From: Nemertoderma westbladi
Lineage: Eukaryota > Xenacoelomorpha > Nemertodermatida > Nemertodermatidae
Direction: 5' to 3'
Assembly: GCA_032718475.1 (NCBI GenBank)
Contig: JAUCBJ010000414.1
Coordinates: 1 to 37,578, forward strand
DNA: 37,578 nt
The position numbers were made by a program, and so were the translations under genes. The notes beneath the pieces were generated by a model. It searched no databases. It worked only from the letters and a program-made list of their open reading frames with translations, and was not told where the DNA came from. This document shows positions 1 to 10,993 of this stretch, in pieces (the stretch's first letter is position 1; each line of letters opens with the position of its first letter).

Positions 1-178
1 GGACAGCCCATGACTTTCTTGAGACGCATCTTAAAGGACACTGGCCTTAAAGATGCGGATGATCTAGCAAATGTCATGGGTGATAGGGAGTTGTGGCGGT
101 GCAATTTTGTTGACAAGCCGGCACAGCATTCTTAAAAATGCAGCTGCAATGCAGCATGCCGATCCTAGTAGTAGTACT
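1..178 (+). mobile_element. LINE-B 3' end (copy 0), cut by window edge
   Basis: This is the last part of a non-LTR retrotransposon of the family I call LINE-B. The first 135 bases encode the C-terminal residues of its reverse transcriptase ORF, ending in KPAQHS and a TAA stop. A conserved 3' end follows, with the self-complementary GCATTCTTAAAAATGC, then GCAGCTGCAATGCAGC, and a short TAG-repeat tail (about 164-178). The same end recurs at 1410-1465, 20548-20600, 31432-31490 and 37292-37360. Short tandem-repeat tails in place of poly(A) are known for RTE-clade LINEs; the clade is inferred from that and from family resemblance. Confidence 0.8.
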
Positions 179-514
179 GGGGGTAAGTTATGTATATTAA
201 ATTTGCCACTGCCCCAAGGTCGAGTGATAACTTATGTCAGACAGAATGATGGTGCATCTGTGGAGCTTGACTACATTGGACCAGAACCGAGGTATGCTGC
301 AACTGCAACTCGGGAATCTGTGAGTTTCGTCCAAGCCACCTGATGAGATAGATGTGATGCATGATCATAGAGGGCATTGAGCTGGGCTGGGCAATATCCA
401 GTTGCGTAGTGACATTTGCCATGCATTGTAAGTGGAGAACGACTCCCTCAAATAGTTTTTAGTGTTGGAAACTGAGGATATTAGCCCATTGAGGCGACAA
501 TGCAATGCAAAAAT
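179..514. other. Non-coding spacer between two LINE-B copies
   Basis: I see no convincing coding frame or repeat here. The last 40 bases or so look like a diverged version of the RT region that starts clearly at about 515, so the LINE copy may begin slightly earlier. Confidence 0.4.
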
Positions 515-1465
515 TGTTGTTGACAATGTTCTACGCATGTCCTTAGATCATCATAATGATAATGGGGTGATGATACCTCCACCTACTGGCTCCAGAAGTC
601 GGGAAATCCTGCCAAGTACCTAACTGATCTAGACTTTGCTGATGACTTAGGAGTACTCTCAGAATCACTAGAGGGAGCCCAACGGCTCCTCAGCTCATTA
701 GAACATGCTGCTTCTAGTGTTGGTCTTTTTATTAACGCCAGAAAGACCAACATTTTGACAGTTAACTTTGAAAGTTCTCAGCAAGTCTCTGATCGGATGA
801 GCATAAGCTCAAAGGATGGTATGCTTGAGCATGTGGACGAATTCTGTTACCTGGGATCATGGATCCGGAAGTCAGGTGAGGACCTTCGAATACGTAAGGG
901 AAAGGCATGGGCAGCCTTGAATAGGCTTTCCAGGATTTGGAAGTCACCGAGAATTAATCGGAAACTTAAGGTCCGATTATTTACAGCAGCAGTAGTTCCA
1001 GTACTCCTCTATGGGAGTCCATGCTGGGCTCTAACTGCTGAGGACACCAAATCTCTGGATGGCACATTCACAAGAATGCTATGCTGGGTTCATTGTGTAC
1101 ACTGGGTACAATGCACACATTTCCAACCAGACACTATATAACATTATAGGTGTCTCATTGGTTCCCCCAAGCTTGACACTAGAACAAAATCGCCTCAGCT
1201 TTGCAGGACATTGCTTTCGCCGTGTGGACCAGCCATTGCATAATCTTGTACTTTGGCAGCCTCATGGAGTGAATAAGCATGGTAGACAGCCCATGACTTT
1301 CTTGAGACGCATCTTAAAGGACCGTGGCCTTGAAGATGCGGATGATCTAGCAAATGTCATGGGTGATAGGGAGTTGTGGCGGCGCAATTTTGTCAACAAG
1401 CCGGCACAGCATTCTTAAAAATGCAGCTGCAATGCAGCATGCCGATACGAGTAGTAGTAGTAGTA
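515..1465 (+). mobile_element. LINE-B copy 1, 5'-truncated and frameshifted RT
   Basis: This copy encodes the second half of a LINE reverse transcriptase. The FADDL catalytic box (YADD-type) is encoded near 630-650, followed by the thumb-like region with LGSWIRKSGED, the LLYGSPCW motif typical of this LINE group, and the C-terminal GHCFRR region. The frame is broken. One reading frame runs 755-1141 and the next runs 1059-1418, because the sequence near 1095-1110 carries four extra bases relative to the copy at 23860. It ends in the conserved hairpin and a (TAG)n tail at 1449-1465. Everything upstream of the RT palm (endonuclease, fingers) is missing, the usual result of incomplete target-primed reverse transcription. 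It is not functional. Confidence 0.85.
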
Positions 1466-2186
1466 TCTATGCAGTGTTGTTTGAGTTCCTCGTGATTCAG
1501 TATTTCCACATCCTCGGTGGTGAGTTTGTACGTTGCGTTCAAGTCGATATGTGCCATTATAAAATTACTGTATTGTCTGTATCCTCTTGAGTTGCATAAT
1601 TGGTATTTTAGTACAGGTAACGACTATCACCCCGGTCGCACCCAACGAAAATTATAAAATCAAAGAATACACTGGAAGGATGGATAGAGGATCGCGTTGT
1701 AGAGAACATATTACTTACCCACAACATATAGCGGTTAAAAAGGTGAAACAAATTAAGGATGGTAGTAGATGCATCATAGATGGGTAGAATGCTCAATAAT
1801 TACCTCCTGAAGGACCGAACATATACAACACAGACAGAAGATAAATTGCGATTGAGAAAAAGAAAATATGTTTCTATGTAACGTTGAAAGTAATGTTAAT
1901 ATGAACTTTATCAAAAAATAACAAATTGCATTTTTTTCTTCAGAGATTACACCCAATGTCTGAAAAATGATTTCCACCACCAGAACTGTTGTCCCCAGAG
2001 GAAACGATTGGTAGTGATTTAGCAACCATCCGAAAGATGGATGACCGTGATGAACGATGAGCCCTGGTTGGTTTCTGCAAGGCATTCTTGCGAAATAAGA
2101 ACTTGCCTGACCCCTTTATAAGGTTCTACCCCTCCCATTCTCATCTTTGGTGCCAGAGACTTGAATTCAAGGTCATAAGAGATTTA
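1466..2186. other. AT-rich spacer, nothing recognised
   Basis: Only short chance reading frames are present, with no motif I can assign. No repeat boundary is visible until the G run at 2187. Confidence 0.4.
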
Positions 2187-2234
2187 GGGGGGGGGGGGGG
2201 GGGATGACCCCCCCCCCCCCCCCCCCCCACCCCC
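2187..2234. repeat. G17-ATGA-C21 perfect homopolymer hairpin
   Basis: Seventeen G residues (2187-2203) are separated by ATGA from twenty-one C residues (2208-2228), followed by A and five more C. The two arms are perfectly complementary. Each strand could fold as a hairpin, and the G arm could form a G-quadruplex. Run lengths from an assembly should be treated as approximate. Confidence 0.9.
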
Positions 2235-3472
2235 GCTATTTGTACAACCACATTCCAAACCACAGTTTTTGGATTCTATTCTAATTTGAGGATATTATAT
2301 TTATTCATGGTAATTCTACCTTAATTTGCATAATAAAACCTACGTAATATATCATCTGGGCTGGAATATTGCATGAAACACGCGACAAAGGATGATAAAT
2401 TATGCTAATATTGTATGGCGTGAACTGTAAAGTATGTACTGTTAATAGGACGGGAGTGTAAATATGTAAATATGGTATGACGCAAAAGTCCAAATGTGAA
2501 AGTGTGAAAAGGCAAATAAGGAGTGTATGGAGTGATAAATGACCATAATTAACATATTAATTATTTATATTAATGAATGTAAGGCACTAATTTGAAGGTA
2601 GCTACTGTTGACCAAGTGGATTTCTTTGCTGGAGCTTAGCTGTATTCCCATAATATTACTCTCCACTTACCACCCTCCCTCCAGTCGCTTTGATTACCAA
2701 TTAGCACTGTGTTTCACATTCTATTATAATAAATGTGGTAGAAATGGCGATATCATTATACATTAGATTAGTTGGGTTTTACTGATTCAGTTGAGAGATT
2801 TATTTATTCCATAGTTAGGATATAGTTATCTGTTGTACACTATATTTAACCACACGTCAATAATCTCTTCTCTCATTTATATTATTTCAACATCGATATT
2901 TTTTTAGTAGCAAGTCGTTAGACTTGATTACTGTAAGAAAAAAAAGCTACTGGCTACTGACTACTGGCTACTGACCTAGAGCAAAACGGCGCTAACGATT
3001 TTGATGAAAATTTGCATGAACCATGAAAATATATTTCTATGGGTACTTGTCAAATCGCGGTTTAAATTGAAACATTTCAACTTGTTTTATTTCGAAAAAT
3101 AGCCCCAAAACACGAAAATTGCCATAGGCGCAATGATAAAAACACAAGCTGGCACTCATGAAAAATGTATAGAGATGGCCTGGTAATGCATTCAATAGGA
3201 AGGGCAACTAACAAAGTAGTACTTTCTCTGCCAAGTTTTAACACTACTCTACAACCCAGACAGTAAGCAAACATTAACTGGTTTAGCTGGCTATTACAGT
3301 CTCAGCTGAATAAATCTTCCCAATGCATCCTATTTGAAAATCTACAAGGTTACTTACTATGTTAAGTAATTGGCGCCCAAGCTAAATGACTGTTAGTTAC
3401 ACAGTAGTGTGTTGGATATTATTGATTGCTCTCATCTAAATATTGTTTTATTTTGAAATCTTTGTGCCAACA
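2235..3472. other. AT-rich spacer with a 37-bp dispersed repeat
   Basis: No coding region is supported. Positions 3056-3092 match 22231-22267 at 35 of 37 bases, so this is a dispersed repeat of unknown type. A short direct repeat of CTACTGGCTACTGA type lies at about 2948-2975. Confidence 0.5.
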
Positions 3473-4206
3473 TTATTTATTTATTTATTTATTCCTTTAT
3501 TTCAAACCAAACAAGGTGCATAGTAAAAACAATACACCGATCAGACAATATAGTTTACACGATACAGTACTAAATTATGAAAATGAATATTTAATAGCAC
3601 AATATTTAGATATTAATCGTAAAGTAGGGACAGGTCATTCATGGCCCTAATTCTAGATTCTGTGCAACATGTGCGAATCACATTAATAATGCTATTGGTA
3701 CTGGTATCCAAGCGCCGTGATAGGCTCTCAATAGCATTGGCTCTAATATGTACAAAGGATGGTAATCCAAGTAAGCTGCAGGTTAGCGACATACTTGTGG
3801 GAGTTGTGTCATTAGCCATTCTCGGAATTTTAAAAAGCATTCGAATGCTACTATTATATGCAGTGCGCAATTTGTTGTGGACAGACATAGAATAGTTCGC
3901 TCTAGCCCACAGCGCATTGCCATAAACATTAGTACAATAGGAACGAAAAAGACGTATTTTTACATTCCTAGCACAATTACCAAAATTCCTAACCAAGTAG
4001 TTTGCTCTTGCATACAACGCACAAGTCTGGCGCTTTACATCATAATCATCGTCAGTAGACGAGTGGATTACGATTATCTCCCGTTCGCGACGCTTAACCT
4101 GTCGTAAGACACGCTTAAACTGCGCTTTTGATGTTAGGTACTGCTGGTAGGCGGCACCTTGTCTAGGCGAGCCCTGGGATCGCCATAAACGAAAAGATAT
4201 TAACAT
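3473..4206 (-). pseudogene. LINE-C relic: CR1/L2-like ORF2, internally deleted
   Basis: A 197-codon minus-strand frame (3613-4206) carries two pieces of a LINE ORF2. Residues about 1-50 resemble the basic linker between endonuclease and RT (WRSQGSPRQGAAYQQY, then an RREREI-type basic stretch). Residues about 62-197 resemble the region after the RT catalytic core, with a YARANYLVRNF...LFRSYC...YGNALW...LRTAYNSSIRMLFKIPR pattern well known from invertebrate CR1/L2-type elements. The RT palm and its catalytic aspartates are absent, so an internal deletion joined the two parts. The 3' end (left side) runs into a TTTA/TAAA tandem tract at 3474-3494, which fits a short-repeat LINE tail. The clade is inferred by pattern only. 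Confidence 0.7.
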
Positions 4207-4261
4207 TAATACTGTGGAGGCTGTATGCTTATAAGGCTGAGAGCTAAGGCTGATAAGGCTG

Positions 4262-6108
4262 CTTACTACTACTACTAGGTCGAGCGAACTCGGACAGTGG
4301 AAATGAGATCCTTCCAGGCTTCCCGATTCTCCATAGTTGTCGCAATTTCGTTTCTCCCAAGTTCAGTATCCCTTTCAAGTTGATCTATATATGTTAAGGC
4401 CGGTCGTCCACGACTACGCTTTCCATGAGTTTGTTGCCAGAGAAGTAGATCTGGTATGACCTCGTCTTTACTTCGCCCGCAGTGCCCACTGAATATTAAT
4501 CTGCATTCACGGAGGGTGGTTGATACAGGTGGTATTGTACCATAAAGCTCGGCGTTTGTCATGTGTTGTCCCCAGCTGATGTTTAGGGCTGCCCTTAGTA
4601 GTCTTGTGTAGCAACCATCAATTCGTTGTTCAAGTGATTTAGTCAGTGTCCAGGTTTCACCACCGTATAAAAATACACTTTCCACTGTGGCTCGAAAGAA
4701 CATAGTCTTCAGGTGCCTGGGGAGATCTGATTTCCAGATGGTATCCATTTTTGATAGAGCTACCCAAGCCTTTGCTTTCCTAACTTCTATGTCCTTTTTG
4801 CTACTCTCTATCCATGATCCAAGGTACTGGAAGTCATCGACCTTCCTTAGTTGATTATTATCAATGGTTGTCAAGTTTCCATCAACATTAAAGGTCATGA
4901 ATTCGGTCTTGGTAGCATTTATATGTAATCCAACCTCCTTAGCAGCCCTCTCCACTTTATTTAGTAGAAGCTGTGCATCTGCTAGCGTATTAGAGAGCAG
5001 GGCAATGTCATCCGCAAAGTCGGTGTCTGTGACTGTAGTTGCCGGATATCTACTACTTCTGCGTTCTTGAAGTGTGAATCCCAGATCTTCACCCTTTGTG
5101 GCAGTCCTCATTGCGTAATCCAGCACAATTACAAATAGTAATGGTGCTAATGTGTCACCTTGCAGTACGCCAGCCAGGATTGAGAAAAACTCAGTTTCAC
5201 CATCTGGTGAGAGTACCTGCGCTTCTGTGTCACAATATAACAATCCAATGCCAGCAACAATTACTTCTGGTATTCCATAAGCTCTTAGGATTTCAAGCAT
5301 TTTACCTCTATGGATGGAGTCGAATGCCTTCTTGAAGTCCACAAAAGTCATGACTGCGGGGAGATTCTTTGATTTAATTCCTTCAATCATTCTCCGTAGT
5401 GCAAGTATCTGAGCTATTGTTTGTTGATCTACTTGGTCGAAATCCGTTTTGGCTCTTACGCAGTAGTTTCTCTATGTGAGGCCTAATCCTATATAGAATC
5501 ATTTTATTGTATATTTTGGCAGCTACCACAAGCAGACAGATCCCACGATAGTTTGTTGCTATGCCGAGGTCTCCTTTCTTGGGGAGAGGCTTTAGTTGAC
5601 CTTTAGTCCAAATTGGTGGTGGCTTTTCCCCTTTTAACATCCGGTTGCAAACATTCAATAATGGTCTATTTAGCACTCCGGTTTTCCATACCTCTGCTGG
5701 GATTTCATCTAATCCACTCGCTTTATTATTGGACATGCTTTTAATGCTTCTTTGGAGTTCGGCAGGTGTGAAGTCCCCTGTTTCTATAGGTAGTGTCTTG
5801 TCATATATTTTCCTTGTAGGGCTGACCTCGATGTTTGGTGGGTGCCCAAGCAAGTTGCTGAAGTGATTTTTCCACTTCCCAACACGTTCTTCAGGACTAT
5901 CGGCTTTGAGGCGCCCCTTTGCACAACTTTTCTGACCAGATACCTCATTTACAGTTTGCCAGGTAAGTCTTGATTGTTGCTGTATGTGAGCAGTTGTAAT
6001 TGCTTCAGTTTTATCCTGTATGTACTTTTCCTGGCTGATGTTGTAGGCCAATTTAAGATCGTCCTTAGCTTTCTCAACCTTGTTAATGTTTTCGGTTGTT
6101 GGTTGTTC
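4262..6108 (-). mobile_element. LINE-A 3' portion (RT domain), split from its 5' part
   Basis: This is the downstream half of an RTE-like LINE in reverse orientation. The 3' end is at the left, where the ORF stop is immediately followed by a short (TAG)n tail (4264-4276), the same tail type as LINE-B. Reading leftward from 6108 it encodes the linker and RT. The upstream endonuclease part continues at 21541-22137 on the same strand, beyond the hAT-like insertion. Both sides carry the same 8 bases GGTTTTAA, which marks them as one original element. Confidence 0.88.
4275..6108 (-). pseudogene. LINE-A reverse transcriptase, one frameshift
   Basis: This encodes an RNA-directed DNA polymerase of a non-LTR retrotransposon, which copies element RNA at a nicked target. 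Two frames overlap at 5383-5390. The upstream one (to about 6051 and beyond) has the RT fingers, with NNKASGLDEIPAEVWK and LPKKGDLGIATNYRGI. The downstream 371-codon frame has palm motif A (VDFKKAFDS, residues 17-25), motif B (GVLQGDTLAP, 74-83) and the catalytic FADD box (125-128), then LLYGGETW-type and GHC...GRPALTY C-terminal motifs. A one-base indel near 5430, just after the SQNGFRPSRST motif, shifts the frame, so the copy is probably dead. All key palm residues are otherwise present, so decay is mild. Confidence 0.88.
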
Positions 6109-6130
6109 GGTTTTAACAGTGCCGGATTAA
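6109..6130. repeat. hAT-like left end: 8-bp TSD plus 14-bp TIR
   Basis: GGTTTTAA (6109-6116) is the target duplication, and CAGTGCCGGATTAA (6117-6130) is the terminal inverted repeat. The exact reverse complement of the TIR is at 21527-21540, and the same 8 bases are at 21541-21548. An 8-bp duplication and a CAGTG-type terminus are the established signature of the hAT superfamily. Confidence 0.9.
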
Positions 6131-7233
6131 CCTTAAGGCATATAAGGCACGTGCCTTAGGGCCAGCCGAAAATCCGGGCCATTTTTTTTGCGAGTCATTC
6201 CTGTAAAAAAAATATTTTGATCTGAAAAGTCCGGAAACAGAGCAAGAAAGTGCATCTTTCGACTACTATCTATCCCTAAATTTGTGATAGAAATTGCAAA
6301 ATTCTAGCTCAGTCGACCGACAGGTGCTGTGTTATTAGTTCGAAACCTGATGGCAGGAAAATAATAAAACATGGGCAGGAAAACTTTAAAGTGCTAATTA
6401 TGAACAGTGGAGAATTTAATTTTATCTATTTGTGGGGAATTATTTGTAGTTATGCTCTTAAACTTTCTAGAACAACCAAATAATGACATACTGGAAATAC
6501 TGTACATAGTAAATGTATGGCGTGGAGATATGGTAGTGCGAAATTAATATTTTTTTACCGGAAACGAGTTTTATAAATATAGGCCCCAATAGATAAAAAA
6601 AAAAGGATAAATTAGTTGTAGATAAAATAGTTGTTGATAAAAAAAAGAAATAATTTCAGAAATAACTTCTTGTCACTACTGTAATTTAATTTAACCGAAA
6701 TTCGGATGTTCTGCCCTCGTGTATTGAATTTTGCATTCGATGGCATTTTATGTGCAATTCCTGCAAAATCTAAAACTCTCGGACAGCACAATTGAATTGG
6801 GGTAAATTGAAATTAGCGACAAAAAGTGCTTATTTCCGAGACTGTTCTCTTATCGAAGAACATTACTTTCTCAGCAAGTCAAATCTAGATCAGAAATATT
6901 ATATCTTTGCACTAAACCCACACTTGCGGTGTTTTATTTATCAGCAAGTCCTGTAAAGATAAGTACCCTGCGAAACCTACAGCAAATAAATAACACATTC
7001 CCAAGATCCGATCAAAATTGCTAAATGCCTACAGGGGCCAGTCAGCCTTAAGGGGGCCAACTATAACCCCCACAGAAATGAAATTTTCGAAAATTTACAC
7101 AATTTTTTGTTGTTTGATAGAAGGGCTTTCATAAGGTGATGTCGGTTTTCAACAGTGAATTATATTTTGACCTCAAAACTGCTCTTTTCAACAACATATT
7201 ATATTGCTGATATTTATGATTCTCTGTATAAAC
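6131..7233. other. hAT-like interior, left remnant, no ORF
   Basis: The stretch is AT-rich with many stops in all frames. No transposase motif (RNase H-like DDE or hAT C-terminal region) is recognisable. A further GCCTTAAGGGGGCC-like segment near 7047-7060 echoes the subterminal motif. Confidence 0.5.
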
Positions 7234-7841
7234 AACCTTGTAAAAGCTTTTGTGGGATGTAACTGGCCCTTTTGCTTTGCAATCCAGTTCCCTCCCAGGC
7301 GCTGGAATACTCTAAACAGCTCTCTAACGCGAAATATGCAAAGCGACCGGCTGATTGGCTGATTTGTTATAGGAGGGGCTCTTTGCTATGTTCTATCGGC
7401 CAACCAGAGCTATAGCAGCAGAGTATGCAACCAGGGCAACCGAGCGGAGTGACTCATTTTGTGTGTTGGCCAAGGGCTGCAAAAATCCTGATAGTTCGGC
7501 ATTTAGATATTCGTGGAACCTGTGGAATCTGGTGTTCTGCCAATGAGAGCTATTCCTCTCTGTGTGAAAAGATACCTGCAACGGTGTTAGAGTCAGAGAG
7601 TTTGTGTTACTGTTGTGTTGTTTCTATCTAGCCCAAGAACACCGGCTCTATAGTCAATTGTTTTCAGACTTTAGAAGAAACATTAATAGGCTTAGATTAT
7701 AGAACGTATAACTGTTATCTCGCCATAATTATCAACTACCTAACCAAACAATCATATCATATCTTAACCTACCGTCTTAATGCTATTTACTGTTGTTATT
7801 ATTTGTATCAGTTGGTTGAATATTATTATTTGGAGAACATC

Positions 7842-7847
7842 TATAAA
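7842..7847 (+). promoter_or_regulatory. Candidate TATA box in 5' LTR
   Basis: TATAAA lies about 430 bases before the AATAAA at 8273-8278. It is conserved in the 3' LTR at 19007-19012. The promoter role is inferred from position only. Confidence 0.45.
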
Positions 7848-8272
7848 GAACCCAAATTTCCCAATTTTCTTGATACACTACAGGTTAGAGAGACAGGTTA
7901 CATATAGCAATTGCGACTTATGTTATCGTGGTTTGTAGTGAATCTAATGCTATTTGATAGGCACTACAAGAGTCAATTGCTGTTCTCTTTATGTGTGATC
8001 AAATTCATTGACGTTCGGCAGATTAGTGTGCAGTATTGTGCGGTACCGGTAGTGTGCATGATTGTGGCTGATAACAAAGCATTTCCTAAAGAATGCGCCT
8101 TATACGTGAAACATAAGCCTTACCGTTGTGTTTAGTATAAGTCATATCTCTGTTTACATAGATAGAGCGCCACGTCCTAAAGGAACTGTTAATATTTCCC
8201 GAAAGTGAATAATATTAGTCAGAAATTATTTATTAACGATCAATCGAATAATACAGTAGGCTTCACTGCAAT

Positions 8273-8278
8273 AATAAA
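8273..8278 (+). terminator. Candidate polyadenylation signal in 5' LTR
   Basis: An AATAAA hexamer, conserved in the 3' LTR at 19438-19443, where it would serve to end the element transcript. Confidence 0.45.
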
Positions 8279-8511
8279 ATCTAAGCCCTCCGAATCCAGT
8301 CTCCCGGGTATATCCAGCAGGTGAATGGACGCGCACTAGGCTGGCTTCGGCTAATGTTGTGTTTATTGGTATTAAATACTTGTCATTTACTAAAAGTCTA
8401 TTTATAAACCAAAAGACATATAAATTTTAGCAGGTTAAACTGCTAAAGGTCTTCAAAAGCGCGTACAATAACAGTTATTGTCTTTATGGCAGTAAGCAAT
8501 AAAGTTGAAAG

Positions 8512-8527
8512 TACCGGTCGACCGGTA
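8512..8527. repeat. 16-bp perfect palindrome in LTR-element leader
   Basis: TACCGGTCGACCGGTA is its own reverse complement and lies 45 bases after the 5' LTR, just before the 38-bp array. A palindrome at this place in a packaged RNA leader could act as a dimerisation site, as in retroviruses. That role is inference. Confidence 0.8.
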
Positions 8528-8537
8528 AACCTTAACC

Positions 8538-8912
8538 GGTACTGCTGTAGGTCCGTAGGCCCAACTGCCAGAATCGGTACTGCTGTAGGTCCGTAGGCCC
8601 AACTGCCAGAATCGGTACTGCTGTAGGTCCGTAGGCCCAACTGCCAGAATCGGTACTGCTGTAGGTCCGTAGGCCCAACTGCCAGAATCGGTACTGCTGT
8701 AGGTCCGTAGGCCCAACTGCCAGAATCGGTACTGCTGTAGGTCCGTAGGCCCAACTGCCAGAATCGGTACTGCTGTAGGTCCGTAGGCCCAACTGCCAGA
8801 ATCGGTACTGCTGTAGGTCCGTAGGCCCAACTGCCAGAATCGGTACTGCTGTAGGTCCGTAGGCCCAACTGCCAGAATCGGTACTGCTGTAGGTCCGTAG
8901 GCCCAACTGCCC
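8538..8912. repeat. 38-bp tandem array, about 9.9 copies
   Basis: Units begin at 8538, 8576, 8614, 8652, 8690, 8728, 8766, 8804, 8842 and 8880, each starting GGTACTGCTG. They look identical, and the last is cut short. The array is flanked on both sides by AACCGGTAC. Because 38 is not a multiple of three and the unit has no stop on the minus strand, all three minus frames stay open. Those frames are artefacts of the repeat. Confidence 0.95.
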
Positions 8913-9089
8913 TAACCGGTACTTCCAGTATAAGTACATTAGTATTATTCGATTTTGATTATTGTATACCGGTAGGTCTTAGTATTTAATCAGGGACTGC
9001 AGCCCTGGTTTTTTATTGAGATTTTACTTATTTCTGTCGGTTTTATTTACATGTAAGTTAATATTGAGCTGAAGACGTGTAAGTCTGCT

Positions 9090-9665
9090 CAGATTGTTCT
9101 GATAATTGTAGGCTGGACTGTTGTCTGACTGTTGTTGGGTCTGGAGAGATTGCGGCGTATGTAGAGTTTGTCCGATAGGGTGCCAGTTAGTAAGTTGGGG
9201 CAGCCCGAGCTGTAAGGTCAATCCCCTCTTAAAGAATAAGTCGTACTACCGTGTTAGAACGCATACTAACTAACCATTTTGGAATCTGCACATACTGTAG
9301 TTTATTTAGGCTTGACAGTATTCTGCCAGCGTTTTGGCCTGTGTTTGTTTGTGTGGTCTGTTCAGGTACCGTAATAGTTATTACTCAGATATTTTGTAGG
9401 CTGGATTGTTGTCTAGCTATTATTAGGTCTGAAGAGATTGCTACGTGTGTAGAGTTTGTCTGATAAAGTGCCAGTTAGTAAGTTGGGGCAGCCAGAGCTG
9501 TAAGGTCAATCCCCTCTTAAAGAATAAGTCGTACTACCGTGTTAGAACGCATACTAACTAACCATTTTGGAATCTGCACATACTGTAGTTTATTTAGGCT
9601 TGATGGTAGTCTGCCAGCGTTTGGTTTGTATTTTGTTTGAGTATTCTGTACGGGTAGCGTAATAT
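9090..9665. repeat. 288-bp tandem duplication in leader
   Basis: Two adjacent copies with a period of 288 bases, seen for example at GTAGGCTGGA (9108 and 9396) and AGTTGGGGCAG (9193 and 9481). The copies differ at scattered positions, so the duplication is older than the 38-bp array expansion. Confidence 0.85.
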
Positions 9666-10993
9666 TTATTATTCAGAGTTTATGCGATTATTCGCAACAT
9701 TCATGTCCCCAAGTTTATTCCTACAGTAATTGTGCTTGTTACACATACCGTTATAGTTAAATTAACCCCGGTACTACACGGGCTGCTTGGCGTAGGTAAA
9801 GACTGGTGACTTTGTGCTCCGGTCACTCCAGCAGATGCCGTGGTTCTTTTAACTGTTCAAGTATATTTAACTACTAGTTATCTGTTTTTAATAAGTACTT
9901 GTACCTAATTTAGGGTTTGGTGTACAGTGCTTTCCGAAAGTAATTAGTGTGTAGGCAGTGTATTGTGTTGTAAAGTGGTTAATAGGCACGTTGGATCTGG
10001 TAGTCCGCGGTAATTAACTTCCAGGTAGGAACACTCCGTGATACATAACGTAGTACCTATAGCGATACGGCTATAGGTCGTCAGACGGTGGTATTTTTTC
10101 TATCTGGACAGCGCAATATATTTACTACTACTTATTATTTTCAAATACCGTAGTACCCTGTCCGTTGTAATAACCAGAATTCTAACCCTTTGTTAGGCTG
10201 GTTTGTAGACTTCCTGTAAAATTACCCTAAAATTTCATACGTAATATTTTGTTGTGTTTTAATTAGAGAATTAATCTCACCCGTATCGTACGTAATTTGT
10301 AGTATTAAGTAACTTAGGTAAATTAGAATTATCTGTTTTAGTGTCCAATAAGTAGCACTTCACTGAGAGCGCACAGCTTTTGTGTAGTGATTACTTCCCA
10401 GAAATAATAACATCTATTTCAATATTGTAACAAAACCCCTCATACGGGTACACATAAATCCACTAAATCTATTAATAAAATAGTAGGCCTGTTATACAAC
10501 ACTTAGGTCTCAATATCAGTTGGACTACTGCTTAAATAACGGTAATAAAGTAAGTTAAAGTAACTAAGTAACCTTTAAAATTCAGAAATTCAATTATTTA
10601 AAATAATTGACATATCGGTATTTACCATAGGCTTATTATATTTATTTCTATAAATTTGGGCTGAAATCATACCGGTATTCTGTAATCAATTCTAGTTCAT
10701 AATTATACTTATATATACTATAAGTGTAAGCTGCATACCGGTATTCATGATAGGCCTATTATATATTTATATATATTTGTGCCAAAATTATATACCTGTA
10801 TTCTGTGACAAATCTAGTCTGTAATAATACTTATATATCTACTATAAGCATACCGGTATTCTAATATATTATATATATCACGCTACACTGAGTAGCAGTA
10901 TCGGTAATTAATTGTGAGGCTAACAGTGATACTGAATTACTAGACTTGCTTTAACTGTAATATAGCAGTAGGCATTCAACTGTACAATCAAAC
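9666..10993. other. Leader of LTR element, no ORF seen
   Basis: AT-rich leader with repeated CCGGTA-type hexamers and no coding frame of note. It brings the total 5' leader to about 2.5 kb. It ends at the strong-context ATG at 10994. Confidence 0.5.

Larger units (their letters stand above)
7239..8467 (+). repeat. 5' long terminal repeat
   Basis: This 1229-bp LTR starts TGTAAAAGC and ends GCGCGTACA. A TATAAA candidate lies at 7842-7847 and an AATAAA polyadenylation hexamer at 8273-8278, in the order expected for a U3-R-U5 LTR. It matches the 3' LTR closely. By eye I count 13 scattered base differences, one 4-base indel near 7735 and one short scrambled stretch near 8400. Reading frames inside it on either strand also occur in the other LTR, lack motifs, and are not taken as genes. 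Confidence 0.93.

Noticed and set aside
7393-8135. Short ORFs of 60-75 codons, also at 18524-19300
   Set aside because: They lie within the LTRs, occur in both copies, overlap on both strands and show no motif.
8538-8912. Possible CRISPR array
   Set aside because: The 38-bp units are directly adjacent with no spacers, and the setting is a eukaryotic retroelement.
8443-8939. Three overlapping minus-strand ORFs encoding repeats such as YSSTDSGSWAYGP
   Set aside because: They are the three frames of a 38-bp repeat unit that has no stop codon on that strand; the period is not a multiple of three and nothing coding flanks them.
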